From: Actinomycetales bacterium
GTDB taxonomy: Bacteria > Actinomycetota > Actinomycetes > Actinomycetales > Dermatophilaceae
DNA: 64,000 nucleotides
Reading direction: 5' to 3'
Assembly (NCBI GenBank): GCA_016715285.1
Contig: JADKAO010000011.1
Coordinates: 17,734-81,733 of the forward strand
Part shown: piece after piece, positions 32,887 through 40,875 of the stretch
Numbering within the stretch: position 1 is the first letter of the stretch
How the letters are laid out: each line of letters begins with the position of its first letter
Translations under genes and position numbers: made by a program
Notes under the pieces: model-generated
Database searches by the model: none
Seen by the model: only the letters and a program-made list of their open reading frames with translations
What the model was told of the DNA's origin: nothing

Positions 32887-33135
32887 ATGGACTGGCGCGA
32901 CCGCGCGGCCTGCCTCGATGAAGACCCCGAGCTGTTCTTCCCGATTGGGAACACCGGCCCGGCGATTCTTCAGATCGAGGAGGCCAAGGCTGTGTGCCGT
33001 CGGTGTGAGGTCATTGACACGTGCCTCAAGTGGGCGCTCGAGTCCGGCCAGGACGCAGGCGTCTGGGGAGGTCTTTCCGAAGACGAACGCCGCGCCCTTA
33101 AGCGCCGCAACGCTCGCGCCCGTCGAGCTGGATGA
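32887..33135 (+). CDS. whiB1: WhiB1-family iron-sulfur transcriptional regulator
   Basis: The 82-residue Wbl protein holds a 4Fe-4S cluster that is nitric-oxide sensitive in the mycobacterial orthologue. Four cysteines are present: Cys9 and the trio in AVCRRCEVIDTC. The GVWGG turn and basic tail SEDERRALKRRNARARRAG follow. The start MDWRDRAACLDEDPELFFP fits WhiB1 and is preceded by AAGGAG at 10 nt; the open frame reaches 62 codons further upstream without similarity. It is next to pdtaS, as in Mycobacterium tuberculosis (Rv3219/Rv3220c). Confidence 0.95.
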   Translation: MDWRDRAACLDEDPELFFPIGNTGPAILQIEEAKAVCRRCEVIDTCLKWALESGQDAGVWGGLSEDERRALKRRNARARRAG

Positions 33136-33166
33136 ACTCAGCCGGACTCTGACGGCATACCAGTGG

Positions 33167-33188
33167 CGCCTCGTCTGCGGACGGGGCG
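33167..33188 (+). terminator. Intrinsic terminator after whiB1
   Basis: A 9-bp stem in RNA (CGCCUCGUC/GACGGGGCG, one G-U pair; 33167-33175/33180-33188) with a 4-nt loop is followed by TTTC, between convergent whiB1 and pdtaS. Confidence 0.7.
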
Positions 33189-33202
33189 TTTCTGCGTGCG
33201 CC

Positions 33203-34678
33203 CTAGGGATCCAAGCGGCGTAGTTGGGCCGTGAGCCGCACTTTGGTGCCGGACGGCGAGTTCGGCGACCAGGTGATCTTGCCCCGCAGGTCTTGAACCA
33301 GCGATTGCACGATCTGCGACCCCAAGCCCTGGCCGGGCGGGAGGACTCCCCCAGGCAACCCGACCCCGTCGTCGATGACCGTCATCACCAGCGTGTCGCC
33401 GCCTTTGGCCTGACGTCGGCGGGCGTTGACAGTGACCGAGCCACTGGTGGCCGCCAGGCCATGCTCGACCGCATTGTGCACGAGCTCGCTCACGACCATG
33501 GCGAGTGATGTGGCGTCTTCAGCGCGAACCTGACCAAATGACCCCGTCCGGCTGACGACGACCCGCGGTCCGCTCATCGTCAGCTCAGCGACTGCCCGCA
33601 TCGCAACATCGGCCACCTCGTCAAATGGCACCGTTTCATCGAGACCGTGGCTCAGCGTCTCGTGCACGAGCGCGATGGTGCCGACTCGTCGGACTGCCTC
33701 TTCGAGCGCGGCTCGACCCTGGGCATCAGGCATCCGACGCGCTTGGAGCCGCAACAACGCCGCAACCGACTGGAGGTTGTTCTTGACTCGGTGGTGGATC
33801 TCGCGAATCGTCGCGTCCTTGGTCATCAACTCCTGCTCGCGGCGACGCAGCTCGCTGATATCACGCACAAGCAGGATGGCACCGAAGCGTTGCCCTGCCT
33901 CCGACAGCGGGATCGCCCGCATCGAGATGACTGCGCCGGCGTTAGCGACCTCGGTGCGCCAGGGCTGGCGCCCGGTGAGAACGAGCGGCAGACCTTCGTC
34001 GACGAGCGAGGTGTCGCGCAGGACCGAAGTCACAAGCTGGGCGAGGGTCGCGCCAATGATCTCGCCGAGATGCCCGATGCGGTGCAACGCCGAAACTGCG
34101 TTAGGGCTGGCGTATTCAATGGCACCATCGACATCGAGGCGGATCACGCCGTCACCGACGCGGGGAGCGCCGCGGCGCAGGCCCGTGGGAGCGCTGGAAT
34201 GGGGGAACTCGCCGCGCGAGATCATCCGCAGTAACGCGTCGGCGGTGGCGAGGTAGGTGAGTTCGAGACGGCTTGGGGTGCGCATCATCGACAGGTTGGT
34301 ATGCCGAGTGAGCACCGCGACCACGCGTCCGCACCGGACGACGGGAATGGTCTCCTCGCGGATTGGCAGGTCTTCGGCCCACTCGGTGTCCCGGTCTCGC
34401 AGAATCCGCTGCTCTGCACAAGCAGCCTCGAGCACCCTGGCCCGGGTGGCCGACGCACCACGGCCGACCTGGTCTCCGAAGTACACCGTCTGCCCCGTGG
34501 TTGGACGCACGTGAGCGACGGCATGCCACCGCTCGGCATCCACTCTCACCCACAGGACGAGATCGGCAAACGACAGATCAGAGACCAGCTGCCAGTCGGA
34601 GACGAGGAGGCGAACCCAATCCTCGTCAGCGGGTGAGAGCGCCGCATGATCACGGATGAGTTCGGCGAGCGTCGGCAC
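33203..34678 (-). CDS. pdtaS: Sensor histidine kinase PdtaS
   Basis: The 491-residue soluble kinase has an N-terminal GAF domain (about 1-150), a PAS domain (about 175-290), and a HisKA_2-type phosphoacceptor with EIHHRVKNNLQSVAALLRLQ near residue 305. The ATPase follows, with SELVHNAVEHG (N box), DDGVGLPGG and GLGSQIVQSL. It signals to the RNA-binding antiterminator PdtaR in mycobacteria. No membrane segment. Its position next to whiB1 is conserved. Leaderless start at GTG 34678. Confidence 0.95.
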   Translation of the reverse strand: MPTLAELIRDHAALSPADEDWVRLLVSDWQLVSDLSFADLVLWVRVDAERWHAVAHVRPTTGQTVYFGDQVGRGASATRARVLEAACAEQRILRDRDTEWAEDLPIREETIPVVRCGRVVAVLTRHTNLSMMRTPSRLELTYLATADALLRMISRGEFPHSSAPTGLRRGAPRVGDGVIRLDVDGAIEYASPNAVSALHRIGHLGEIIGATLAQLVTSVLRDTSLVDEGLPLVLTGRQPWRTEVANAGAVISMRAIPLSEAGQRFGAILLVRDISELRRREQELMTKDATIREIHHRVKNNLQSVAALLRLQARRMPDAQGRAALEEAVRRVGTIALVHETLSHGLDETVPFDEVADVAMRAVAELTMSGPRVVVSRTGSFGQVRAEDATSLAMVVSELVHNAVEHGLAATSGSVTVNARRRQAKGGDTLVMTVIDDGVGLPGGVLPPGQGLGSQIVQSLVQDLRGKITWSPNSPSGTKVRLTAQLRRLDP

Positions 34679-34685
34679 GCTCGAC

Positions 34686-34691
34686 AGCGTA
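34686..34691 (-). promoter_or_regulatory. -10 box of pdtaS (leaderless start)
   Basis: TACGCT lies 7 nt before the GTG at 34678, within the 73-bp gap after gdh. Confidence 0.55.
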
Positions 34692-34751
34692 GCCGGGAGG
34701 GTCTCCCCTCCCGGCTACGTGTGTTCCGGTTGTGCCGGTGGTGTCGATCGA

Positions 34752-37700
34752 TCAACCGGCTGTGGTGCGCACGAACGCACGGAGCGTCCGCAGCGCCACG
34801 GACAGCGCGGCGATATTCGGGCTCTCCAAGCGCAGGATCGCCCGCAACCCCGACCTCGCACGATCCAAGGCCGCCGAGTTGGCCTGAGCCCATTCGTTGA
34901 AGCGTGTCTTGGCGTCGGCCTCGTGGCTGCTCGCGCCGAGCACTGCCCTCGTGAGGCCGAGCAGCACGGCATACAGGTCGTCGCGGAGGGCGCCGCGGGC
35001 CAACGAGTCCCAGCGGTCATCGCGTGGCAGCTGCGACACCCGGAAGAGCATGTCGTCGATGCCGAAGCGTTCGGACGCGTGGTAATAGACCCGCAGGACA
35101 TCCTCGGTCGACTCGTGGGTGTCATTGGCGATCTCCACGATGTCAAGCAGCGAGAAGACGTCGAGCAGGGACGCTGCCCGAGTCGCAAGGTCCTCGGGGG
35201 TGCCACCGTCCACGAGCTCGGCCGCACGACGCTCAAGGCGACGGCGCTCTGACCCTTGGAGCACCTCGGGCACGATCGCGGCATACTCCCCGATCGCGTT
35301 CTTGAAGCGCTCGATCTCGACGTCAACGTCGATGCCGCCCGGACGGGCTGCGAGCAACCACCGAACGCCACGGTCGAGCAGCCGCCGGAACTCGAGGTAC
35401 AGGGTCGTCTGGGCCTTGGTAGAGATGACATTATCGAGTGCCTCGATCTGGCCGACGTAACCGGCCAGGTCGAAGATTTCACGGCATACCACGAAGGCGC
35501 GCGCGATCTGCTCTGCTGACGCACCGGTCTCTTCGGCCGCCCGGAAGGCGAACGTGATGCCGCCCCGGTTGACCATCGAGTTGACCACCGCATTGGTGAT
35601 GATCTCCCGCCGCAGCGGGTGCTTGTCGAGCCCGTCGGCGAAGTCCTGCTGAATACGGGTCGGGAAGTACTCCGTGAGAGTGCGGACAAACCACGGGTCA
35701 TCCGGAAGGTCGGACGCGAGGATTTGCGCCTTGAGGTCGAGCTTGGAATAGGCCACGAGCACCGCGAACTCCGGTGAGGTCAGCCCGCGCCCGTCACCCG
35801 CGCGCGCGGCCAACTCGGCGTCGCTCGGGAGGTACTCCAAGCCCCGGTCCAGCTCCGCGGCCTTCTCGAGGTGGTGGATGAGGCGCTGGTGCACCGGGAG
35901 CATCTCGAACTCTTGCGCCCGAGCGTTGCCCAGGAGGACGTTCTGCTCGTAGTTGTCCCGCAGGACGAGCGCCGCCACCTCATCAGTCATCGATTCGAGG
36001 ATGGCGTTGCGCTGCTTGATCGTGAGGTCGCCCTCGCGGACCAATCGGCCGAGGAGAATCTTGATGTTGACCTCGTGGTCGCTTGTGTCCACGCCGGCGG
36101 AGTTGTCGATGGCGTCGGTGTTGATGCGGACGCCCTTGCGGGCAGCCTCGATCCGGCCCAGTTGGGTGCACCCGAGGTTGCCGCCCTCACCGACGACCTT
36201 GACTCGCAACTCGCCGCCATTCACCCGAATGGCGTCGTTGGCGCGGTCGCCGACCTCGCCGTTGGTCTCGGCGGCGGACTTGACATAGGTGCCGATACCA
36301 CCGTTCCACAGCAGGTCGACAGGCGCCTTGAGGATGGCGTGCATGAGATCGGCCGGGGTCATGGAGGTCGTCGAAGCCGGCAACCCGATGGCCTTGGCCA
36401 ACTCAGGGCTGATCGGCACGGACTTGGCCGACCGCTCGAACACGCCGCCACCCTCGGAGATCAGCGACCGGTCGTAGTCGGCCCACGACGACCGCGGCAG
36501 GGCAAAGAGGCGCTGGCGCTCGGCGAAGGACGTCGCGGCGTCTGGGTTGGGGTCAGTGAAGATGTGCCGGTGGTCGAAGGCCGCCACGAGTCGGATGTGC
36601 TCAGACAGCATCATGCCGTTGCCGAACACGTCACCACTCATGTCGCCGACACCGACGACGGTGAAGTCCTCGGTCTGGGTGTCGTGGCCCATCTCGCGGA
36701 AGTGGCGCTTGACTGACTCCCAGGCACCGCGAGCAGTGATGCCCATGCCCTTGTGGTCATAACCTGCGGACCCGCCCGAGGCGAAGGCGTCATCGAGCCA
36801 GAAACCGTAGCTCTGCGCGGTGGCGTTGGCGTAGTCGGAGAAACTCGCCGTGCCCTTGTCCGCCGCGACGACGAGGTACGAGTCGTTGGGGTCGTGCCGC
36901 ACGACGTCCTTCGGCGGCATGATCGTGTCGCCGTCGCGGTTGTCGGTCAGGTCGAGCAGACCAGAGATGTAGGTGCGGTAGGAGGCAATGCCCTCGGCCA
37001 GCCACGCGTCCCGGTCCACGGCGGGGTCGGGCAGCTGCTTGCCAAAGAACCCACCCTTGGATCCGGTCGGCACGATGACCGCGTTCTTCACCATCTGCGC
37101 CTTGACCAGGCCCAACACCTCGGTGCGGAAGTCTTCACGCCGGTCGCTCCACCGCAAACCACCACGAGCCACCTTGCCGTAGCGGAGGTGGACGCCCTCG
37201 ACCTGGGGGCTGTAGACCCAGATCTCGAACATCGGCCGCGGGGCGGGGAGGTCGGGCATGGCCTTGGGGTCGAGCTTCATTGAGAGGTACGGCTTGTGGC
37301 GCCCCTCGGCGTCGCGCGTGTAGAAGTTCGTCCGCAGGGTCGCCTGGACGACCGCGAGCAACGCCCGGATGATCCTGTCTTGGTCGAGGCTCGTCACCGC
37401 GTCGAGGGCGTCATGGATCTGAGCCGTGACCGCAGCGGCCGCAGCCGCGCGCTCCTCGTTGGCCTCACCGGCATACCGGCTCGGGTCGAAGCGCGTTTCG
37501 AACAACTCGACGAGTGAGCGCGCGATCCCCGCGTTAGTGACGAGCGCGGATTCGACGTAATCCTGAGAGAACTGCGACTGCGTCTGGCGCAGGTACTTGG
37601 CGAGCGCGCGCAGAATAACGACCTGCCGCCAGTCCAAACCTGCCTGCAGGACAAGCGCATTGAAGCCATCCGACTCTGCCTCGCCCCGCCACACCGCGGC

Positions 37701-39626
37701 GAAAGCGCTCTGGAAGAGGACACGGCGGTGTTCTCGCTCGTTGCCATCGCCCCACACGTCGGCCGACGGCGCGCGCAGCCCGAAGTCATAAATGTGGATA
37801 TTGACGCCATCGCCACGGTCGAGCTCATACGGCCGCTCATCCATGACCTCGAGCCCGAGGTGCGTGAAGACCGGCAGGACGGCAGTCAGCGAGAGCGCGC
37901 CCCGACGGTAGAGCTTGAAGCGCCGCTCGTCACGCGGGGTGCCGGGCTGGTGGTACATGTTGAGCTCGATCGCCTCGTCGGTGTCGAGCACCTCCATGCG
38001 CCGAATGTCGGCGACGCCGACGCGGGCACCGAAGTCTTCCTTGTAGGCCTCCGGGAACGACTTGCCATAGAGGGCCGTAATGCGGGTGCCCTCCTCTTCG
38101 CCGTGCTCGGCGCGGGCGGCTTCGACGAGGTCTTCATCCCAGGTGCGGGTGGCTTCGATGACATCGCGCTCGAGGGGCGCGAGGTCGACGTCGGGGATCT
38201 TGGTGCCTTGCGGTACGCGCAGCACGTAGTGCACCTGAGCGAGCGGGGACTCGCTCACCCGGGTCGTGTGGTCGACTGTCTCAGCGTTGAACGCCTGGCG
38301 CAGGACGGCTTCGATCCGGAGCCGGACGCCGGTGTTGAACCGGTCGCGCGGCAGGAACACCAGGGCTGACATGAAACGGCCATAGGTGTCGCGCCGAAGA
38401 TAGATCTTGGTGCGGGTGCGCTCCTGCTGGTGAAGGACCGCCTCGGCGATCGACGCGAGTTCCTCGGTGGTCGTCTGGAACAACTCGTCGCGCGGGTAGC
38501 TCTCCAACACCGCGAGGACGTCCTTGCCCGAGTGGCTGTCGAGCGTGAGGCCAAGGCGCTCCATGACTGCGAGGGCACGGTCGGACAGGATCGGGATGTT
38601 GCGGATCGAGGAGGTGTATGCCGCGGCAGCGAGCAGCCCGAGGAACCGGTGCTCGCCCGTTACCTCACCGGCTGCGTCGAACGTCTTGATGCCGACGTAG
38701 TCCAGGTAGACCGGGCGGTGGACAGTGGCGCGTGAGTTGGCCTTGGTCATGATGAGCAACTCTTTGTCTCGAGCATGCTCCTTGACCTCGGCGCTCAGCG
38801 GAGCGTAGGGCGAGGCTCCCGCGAGGTCGTAGCGGAGCAGTCCGAGCCCAGAGCCAGAGATCGGCTCGAGCGAGACTTCCTCACCAGATTCGGTGAGGTT
38901 GTATTGGCGGTAACCCAAGAACGTGAAGTGGTTGGCGGCAAGCCAGTCGAGGAACCGCACGACCTGATCGACTTCATCCGCCGGTATGCCGTGTGGCGCG
39001 TGGGTGCGGAGTTCTTCCGCGAGTTGAGTGCAGCGGGAGCGCATCTTGGGCCAGTCTTCGACGGCGTCCCGCACGTCTCCGAGCACGCCCTGGAGGTCCT
39101 CAGCGATGGCCTTGCGCTCAGCCGCATCACCCACGCGGTCGATCTCGATGTGCATCCAGGACTCTTGCGACGTCCCGAAGTCTCCACTCTCCGGGGCGTC
39201 CTCATCCTTGTCGAGCACCTCGATGAGTTCGCCTGCAGCGTCCCTGGCCACCAAGAGCTGAGGGTGCACGAGCAGGTGGATGCCGCGGCCACGGCGGGCA
39301 AACGCCATCGCGACCGAGTCGACGAGGAAGGGCATGTCGTCGGTGACGATTTGCACCACGGTGTGGCTCGTGCTCCACCCTTGGGCTTCGACCGTGGGGT
39401 TGTCGACCAACACGCGCGCCGTGCCAACGGGCCGACTCCGGGCAAGGTCGAGGTGGGAGAGGGCCGCCCCCAAGAGATCCTCGGGCATTCTCGCCACGAG
39501 ATCTTCGGTCGCCACGTGACGGTAGTACCTCGCTAGGAGGGACTCGACATTGACGGTGGACTTCTGCGCTAGTCCCGCCGCGGTGTGCAACGCGTGGGCG
39601 CGAGTCTGCTCATCAGACGTGGTCAT
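34752..39626 (-). CDS. gdh: NAD-specific glutamate dehydrogenase, 180-kDa class
   Basis: The product of about 1624 residues converts glutamate to 2-oxoglutarate and ammonia. A long N-terminal region with ACT-like segments precedes the catalytic core, where KNAVIVPTGSKGGFF and the nucleotide-binding segment VVGVGDMSGDVFGNGM lie around residues 870-1020. A helical C-terminal region ends the protein. I place the start at the ATG at 39626 (MTTSDEQTRAH), with AGG 10 nt upstream. An ATG ten codons earlier (39656) lies inside a hairpin. It feeds Kgd with 2-oxoglutarate and is near pruA, which makes glutamate. Confidence 0.96.
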   Translation of the reverse strand: MTTSDEQTRAHALHTAAGLAQKSTVNVESLLARYYRHVATEDLVARMPEDLLGAALSHLDLARSRPVGTARVLVDNPTVEAQGWSTSHTVVQIVTDDMPFLVDSVAMAFARRGRGIHLLVHPQLLVARDAAGELIEVLDKDEDAPESGDFGTSQESWMHIEIDRVGDAAERKAIAEDLQGVLGDVRDAVEDWPKMRSRCTQLAEELRTHAPHGIPADEVDQVVRFLDWLAANHFTFLGYRQYNLTESGEEVSLEPISGSGLGLLRYDLAGASPYAPLSAEVKEHARDKELLIMTKANSRATVHRPVYLDYVGIKTFDAAGEVTGEHRFLGLLAAAAYTSSIRNIPILSDRALAVMERLGLTLDSHSGKDVLAVLESYPRDELFQTTTEELASIAEAVLHQQERTRTKIYLRRDTYGRFMSALVFLPRDRFNTGVRLRIEAVLRQAFNAETVDHTTRVSESPLAQVHYVLRVPQGTKIPDVDLAPLERDVIEATRTWDEDLVEAARAEHGEEEGTRITALYGKSFPEAYKEDFGARVGVADIRRMEVLDTDEAIELNMYHQPGTPRDERRFKLYRRGALSLTAVLPVFTHLGLEVMDERPYELDRGDGVNIHIYDFGLRAPSADVWGDGNEREHRRVLFQSAFAAVWRGEAESDGFNALVLQAGLDWRQVVILRALAKYLRQTQSQFSQDYVESALVTNAGIARSLVELFETRFDPSRYAGEANEERAAAAAAVTAQIHDALDAVTSLDQDRIIRALLAVVQATLRTNFYTRDAEGRHKPYLSMKLDPKAMPDLPAPRPMFEIWVYSPQVEGVHLRYGKVARGGLRWSDRREDFRTEVLGLVKAQMVKNAVIVPTGSKGGFFGKQLPDPAVDRDAWLAEGIASYRTYISGLLDLTDNRDGDTIMPPKDVVRHDPNDSYLVVAADKGTASFSDYANATAQSYGFWLDDAFASGGSAGYDHKGMGITARGAWESVKRHFREMGHDTQTEDFTVVGVGDMSGDVFGNGMMLSEHIRLVAAFDHRHIFTDPNPDAATSFAERQRLFALPRSSWADYDRSLISEGGGVFERSAKSVPISPELAKAIGLPASTTSMTPADLMHAILKAPVDLLWNGGIGTYVKSAAETNGEVGDRANDAIRVNGGELRVKVVGEGGNLGCTQLGRIEAARKGVRINTDAIDNSAGVDTSDHEVNIKILLGRLVREGDLTIKQRNAILESMTDEVAALVLRDNYEQNVLLGNARAQEFEMLPVHQRLIHHLEKAAELDRGLEYLPSDAELAARAGDGRGLTSPEFAVLVAYSKLDLKAQILASDLPDDPWFVRTLTEYFPTRIQQDFADGLDKHPLRREIITNAVVNSMVNRGGITFAFRAAEETGASAEQIARAFVVCREIFDLAGYVGQIEALDNVISTKAQTTLYLEFRRLLDRGVRWLLAARPGGIDVDVEIERFKNAIGEYAAIVPEVLQGSERRRLERRAAELVDGGTPEDLATRAASLLDVFSLLDIVEIANDTHESTEDVLRVYYHASERFGIDDMLFRVSQLPRDDRWDSLARGALRDDLYAVLLGLTRAVLGASSHEADAKTRFNEWAQANSAALDRARSGLRAILRLESPNIAALSVALRTLRAFVRTTAG

Positions 39627-39655
39627 CGTGTGAAACCTGTATTCCTCGTCAGTCA

Positions 39656-39689
39656 TGGGGCACCCCGTTGTGCCCCACCGCTGAGCGTA
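39656..39689 (-). promoter_or_regulatory. gdh promoter and 5'-end hairpin
   Basis: A TACGCT -10 box (39684-39689) predicts transcription starting near 39677. That is exactly the first base of an inverted repeat with 8-bp arms TGGGGCAC/GTGCCCCA (39670-39677/39656-39663). The mRNA would begin with a hairpin about 30 nt before the ATG at 39626. A 5'-terminal hairpin usually protects against RNA decay; that role is inference. Confidence 0.5.
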
Positions 39690-39770
39690 TCGGGATGTGA
39701 GACATTCGGCACAAGCCCTAGGTCCCGCAGGTCCGTTGTGGACACCTTCGACGCGCCGCTTCCGGCGCGC

Positions 39771-39776
39771 TACGGT
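39771..39776 (+). promoter_or_regulatory. -10 box of the small gene at 39783 (leaderless start)
   Basis: TACGGT lies 6 nt before the ATG. TTCGAC at 39747-39752 is an acceptable -35 with an 18-bp spacer. It is divergent from the gdh promoter. Confidence 0.6.
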
Positions 39777-39782
39777 GCCGGT

Positions 39783-40001
39783 ATGCCGTTCTCGTCACCT
39801 CCCGGTGCGCCGTCCTCGGTAAGTGGTCGACCATCGTTGGCGGACGTTGTCGCGCTAATCCAAGACCGGATCGTGCAGCCGCAGCCCATCCTCGGCTCAC
39901 ATGACGTGCAGCGTGCCGTCGACGGCTTCATTGACGATCTCAGCGCCACCCTTGCTGACCTTGGCGCCTCGGCCGCTGCAGCTCCCGCGGCCGACCAGTG
40001 A
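39783..40001 (+). CDS. Small unknown protein
   Basis: The 72-residue protein has a Ser/Pro/Gly-rich N-terminus followed by a predicted helical part (LADVVALIQDRIV, then VQRAVDGFIDDLSATLADLG). No family recognised. A leaderless promoter and a GTGA overlap with the next gene support its being real. It is divergent from gdh. The octamer GTATGCCG covers its start codon. Confidence 0.65.
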   Translation: MPFSSPPGAPSSVSGRPSLADVVALIQDRIVQPQPILGSHDVQRAVDGFIDDLSATLADLGASAAAAPAADQ

Positions 40002-40342
40002 CTCTCCTCGGGGGTGCCGACCCGACCTCGTGCGCGGCGTTGGGGGGCGAGCTCCGCACTGCGGGGCGAATGCTGCTGGCAGCAGTCGAGGACCATCCCG
40101 TAAGCGCGCTGATGGACCAGGTCGGCCACGCGTTGCAGGCGCATGCCGAGGAGCTGACAGCCCTCGCTGCGGCGTCACGCCGGTTGACGGAGCAGGCGCA
40201 CCATCAGGATCCCGAGGAGGTCGACAGGGCAAGCCATCGACTGCGGAGCCGGCTCGGCAAGAGCCGAGCAATGCTGCTCCGTGTGATCGAGAGCTCGTCG
40301 GTCGCGCTGGCTGAGGTGGCACGCGCGGGATCGCGCCAGTAG
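39998..40342 (+). CDS. Unknown helical protein coupled to the preceding small gene
   Basis: The 114-residue Ala/Leu-rich helical protein is probably coiled-coil (LQAHAEELTALAAASRRL, then RASHRLRSRLGKSRAMLLRVIE). Its GTG overlaps the TGA of the 72-residue gene, so the two are likely co-translated and may act together. No signal or membrane segment. I do not recognise the family. Confidence 0.65.
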   Translation: MTLLGGADPTSCAALGGELRTAGRMLLAAVEDHPVSALMDQVGHALQAHAEELTALAAASRRLTEQAHHQDPEEVDRASHRLRSRLGKSRAMLLRVIESSSVALAEVARAGSRQ

Positions 40343-40343
40343 T

Positions 40344-40349
40344 TAGGGT
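40344..40349 (+). promoter_or_regulatory. -10 box of the DUF2505-type gene (leaderless start)
   Basis: TAGGGT, overlapping the preceding stop region, lies 7 nt before the ATG at 40357. Confidence 0.55.
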
Positions 40350-40356
40350 GGCCGGC

Positions 40357-40854
40357 ATGCGCATTTCTGAGAGCTTCGATTACCCCGCTGACGTCGAAAC
40401 TGTCTTCGCGATGATGACCGACGAGGAGTTTCACGCCCGCAAGTGCGAAGCCACTCACGCGGTGTCGCACTCGGAGTCGGTGACGGTCACCTCGACCGAG
40501 GCGACGGTTGTCACCGTCCGCGAGCTGCCGACCGACGGCTTCCCCGACTTTGCGCGCAGCTTTGTCGGCGAATCGATCAATGTCACCGAGACGATCATTT
40601 ACGGTGCCCCGCACGACGACGGCTCGCGCGTCGGCGATCTCAAGATTTCGATGGGCACGGCGCCGATTGGTTTGGTCGGCACCGTGACGGTGGCCCCCAT
40701 CGATGAGGGCACTCGCGTCACGGTCGAAGGTGACCTGAAGGCGCGAGTGCCCTTCATCGGCGGCAAGGTCGAAGAAGCCGCCGCGCCCTCAGTCCTCAGC
40801 GGAATACGCAAAGAGCGCGGCGTCGGCTTGCAGTGGCTGAGCGAGCGCAGCTGA
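40357..40854 (+). CDS. DUF2505-type START/SRPBCC-fold protein
   Basis: The 165-residue protein starts MRISESFDYPADVETVFAMMTDEEF, typical of SRPBCC/START-like ligand-binding folds. It has alternating strands and a C-terminal helix (GGKVEEAAAPSVLSGIRKER). DUF2505 proteins are widespread in actinobacteria and bind unidentified hydrophobic ligands. Leaderless start. It converges with pruA. Confidence 0.8.
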   Translation: MRISESFDYPADVETVFAMMTDEEFHARKCEATHAVSHSESVTVTSTEATVVTVRELPTDGFPDFARSFVGESINVTETIIYGAPHDDGSRVGDLKISMGTAPIGLVGTVTVAPIDEGTRVTVEGDLKARVPFIGGKVEEAAAPSVLSGIRKERGVGLQWLSERS

Positions 40855-40875
40855 GCCCGCAAGCCAGCTAGCTCG

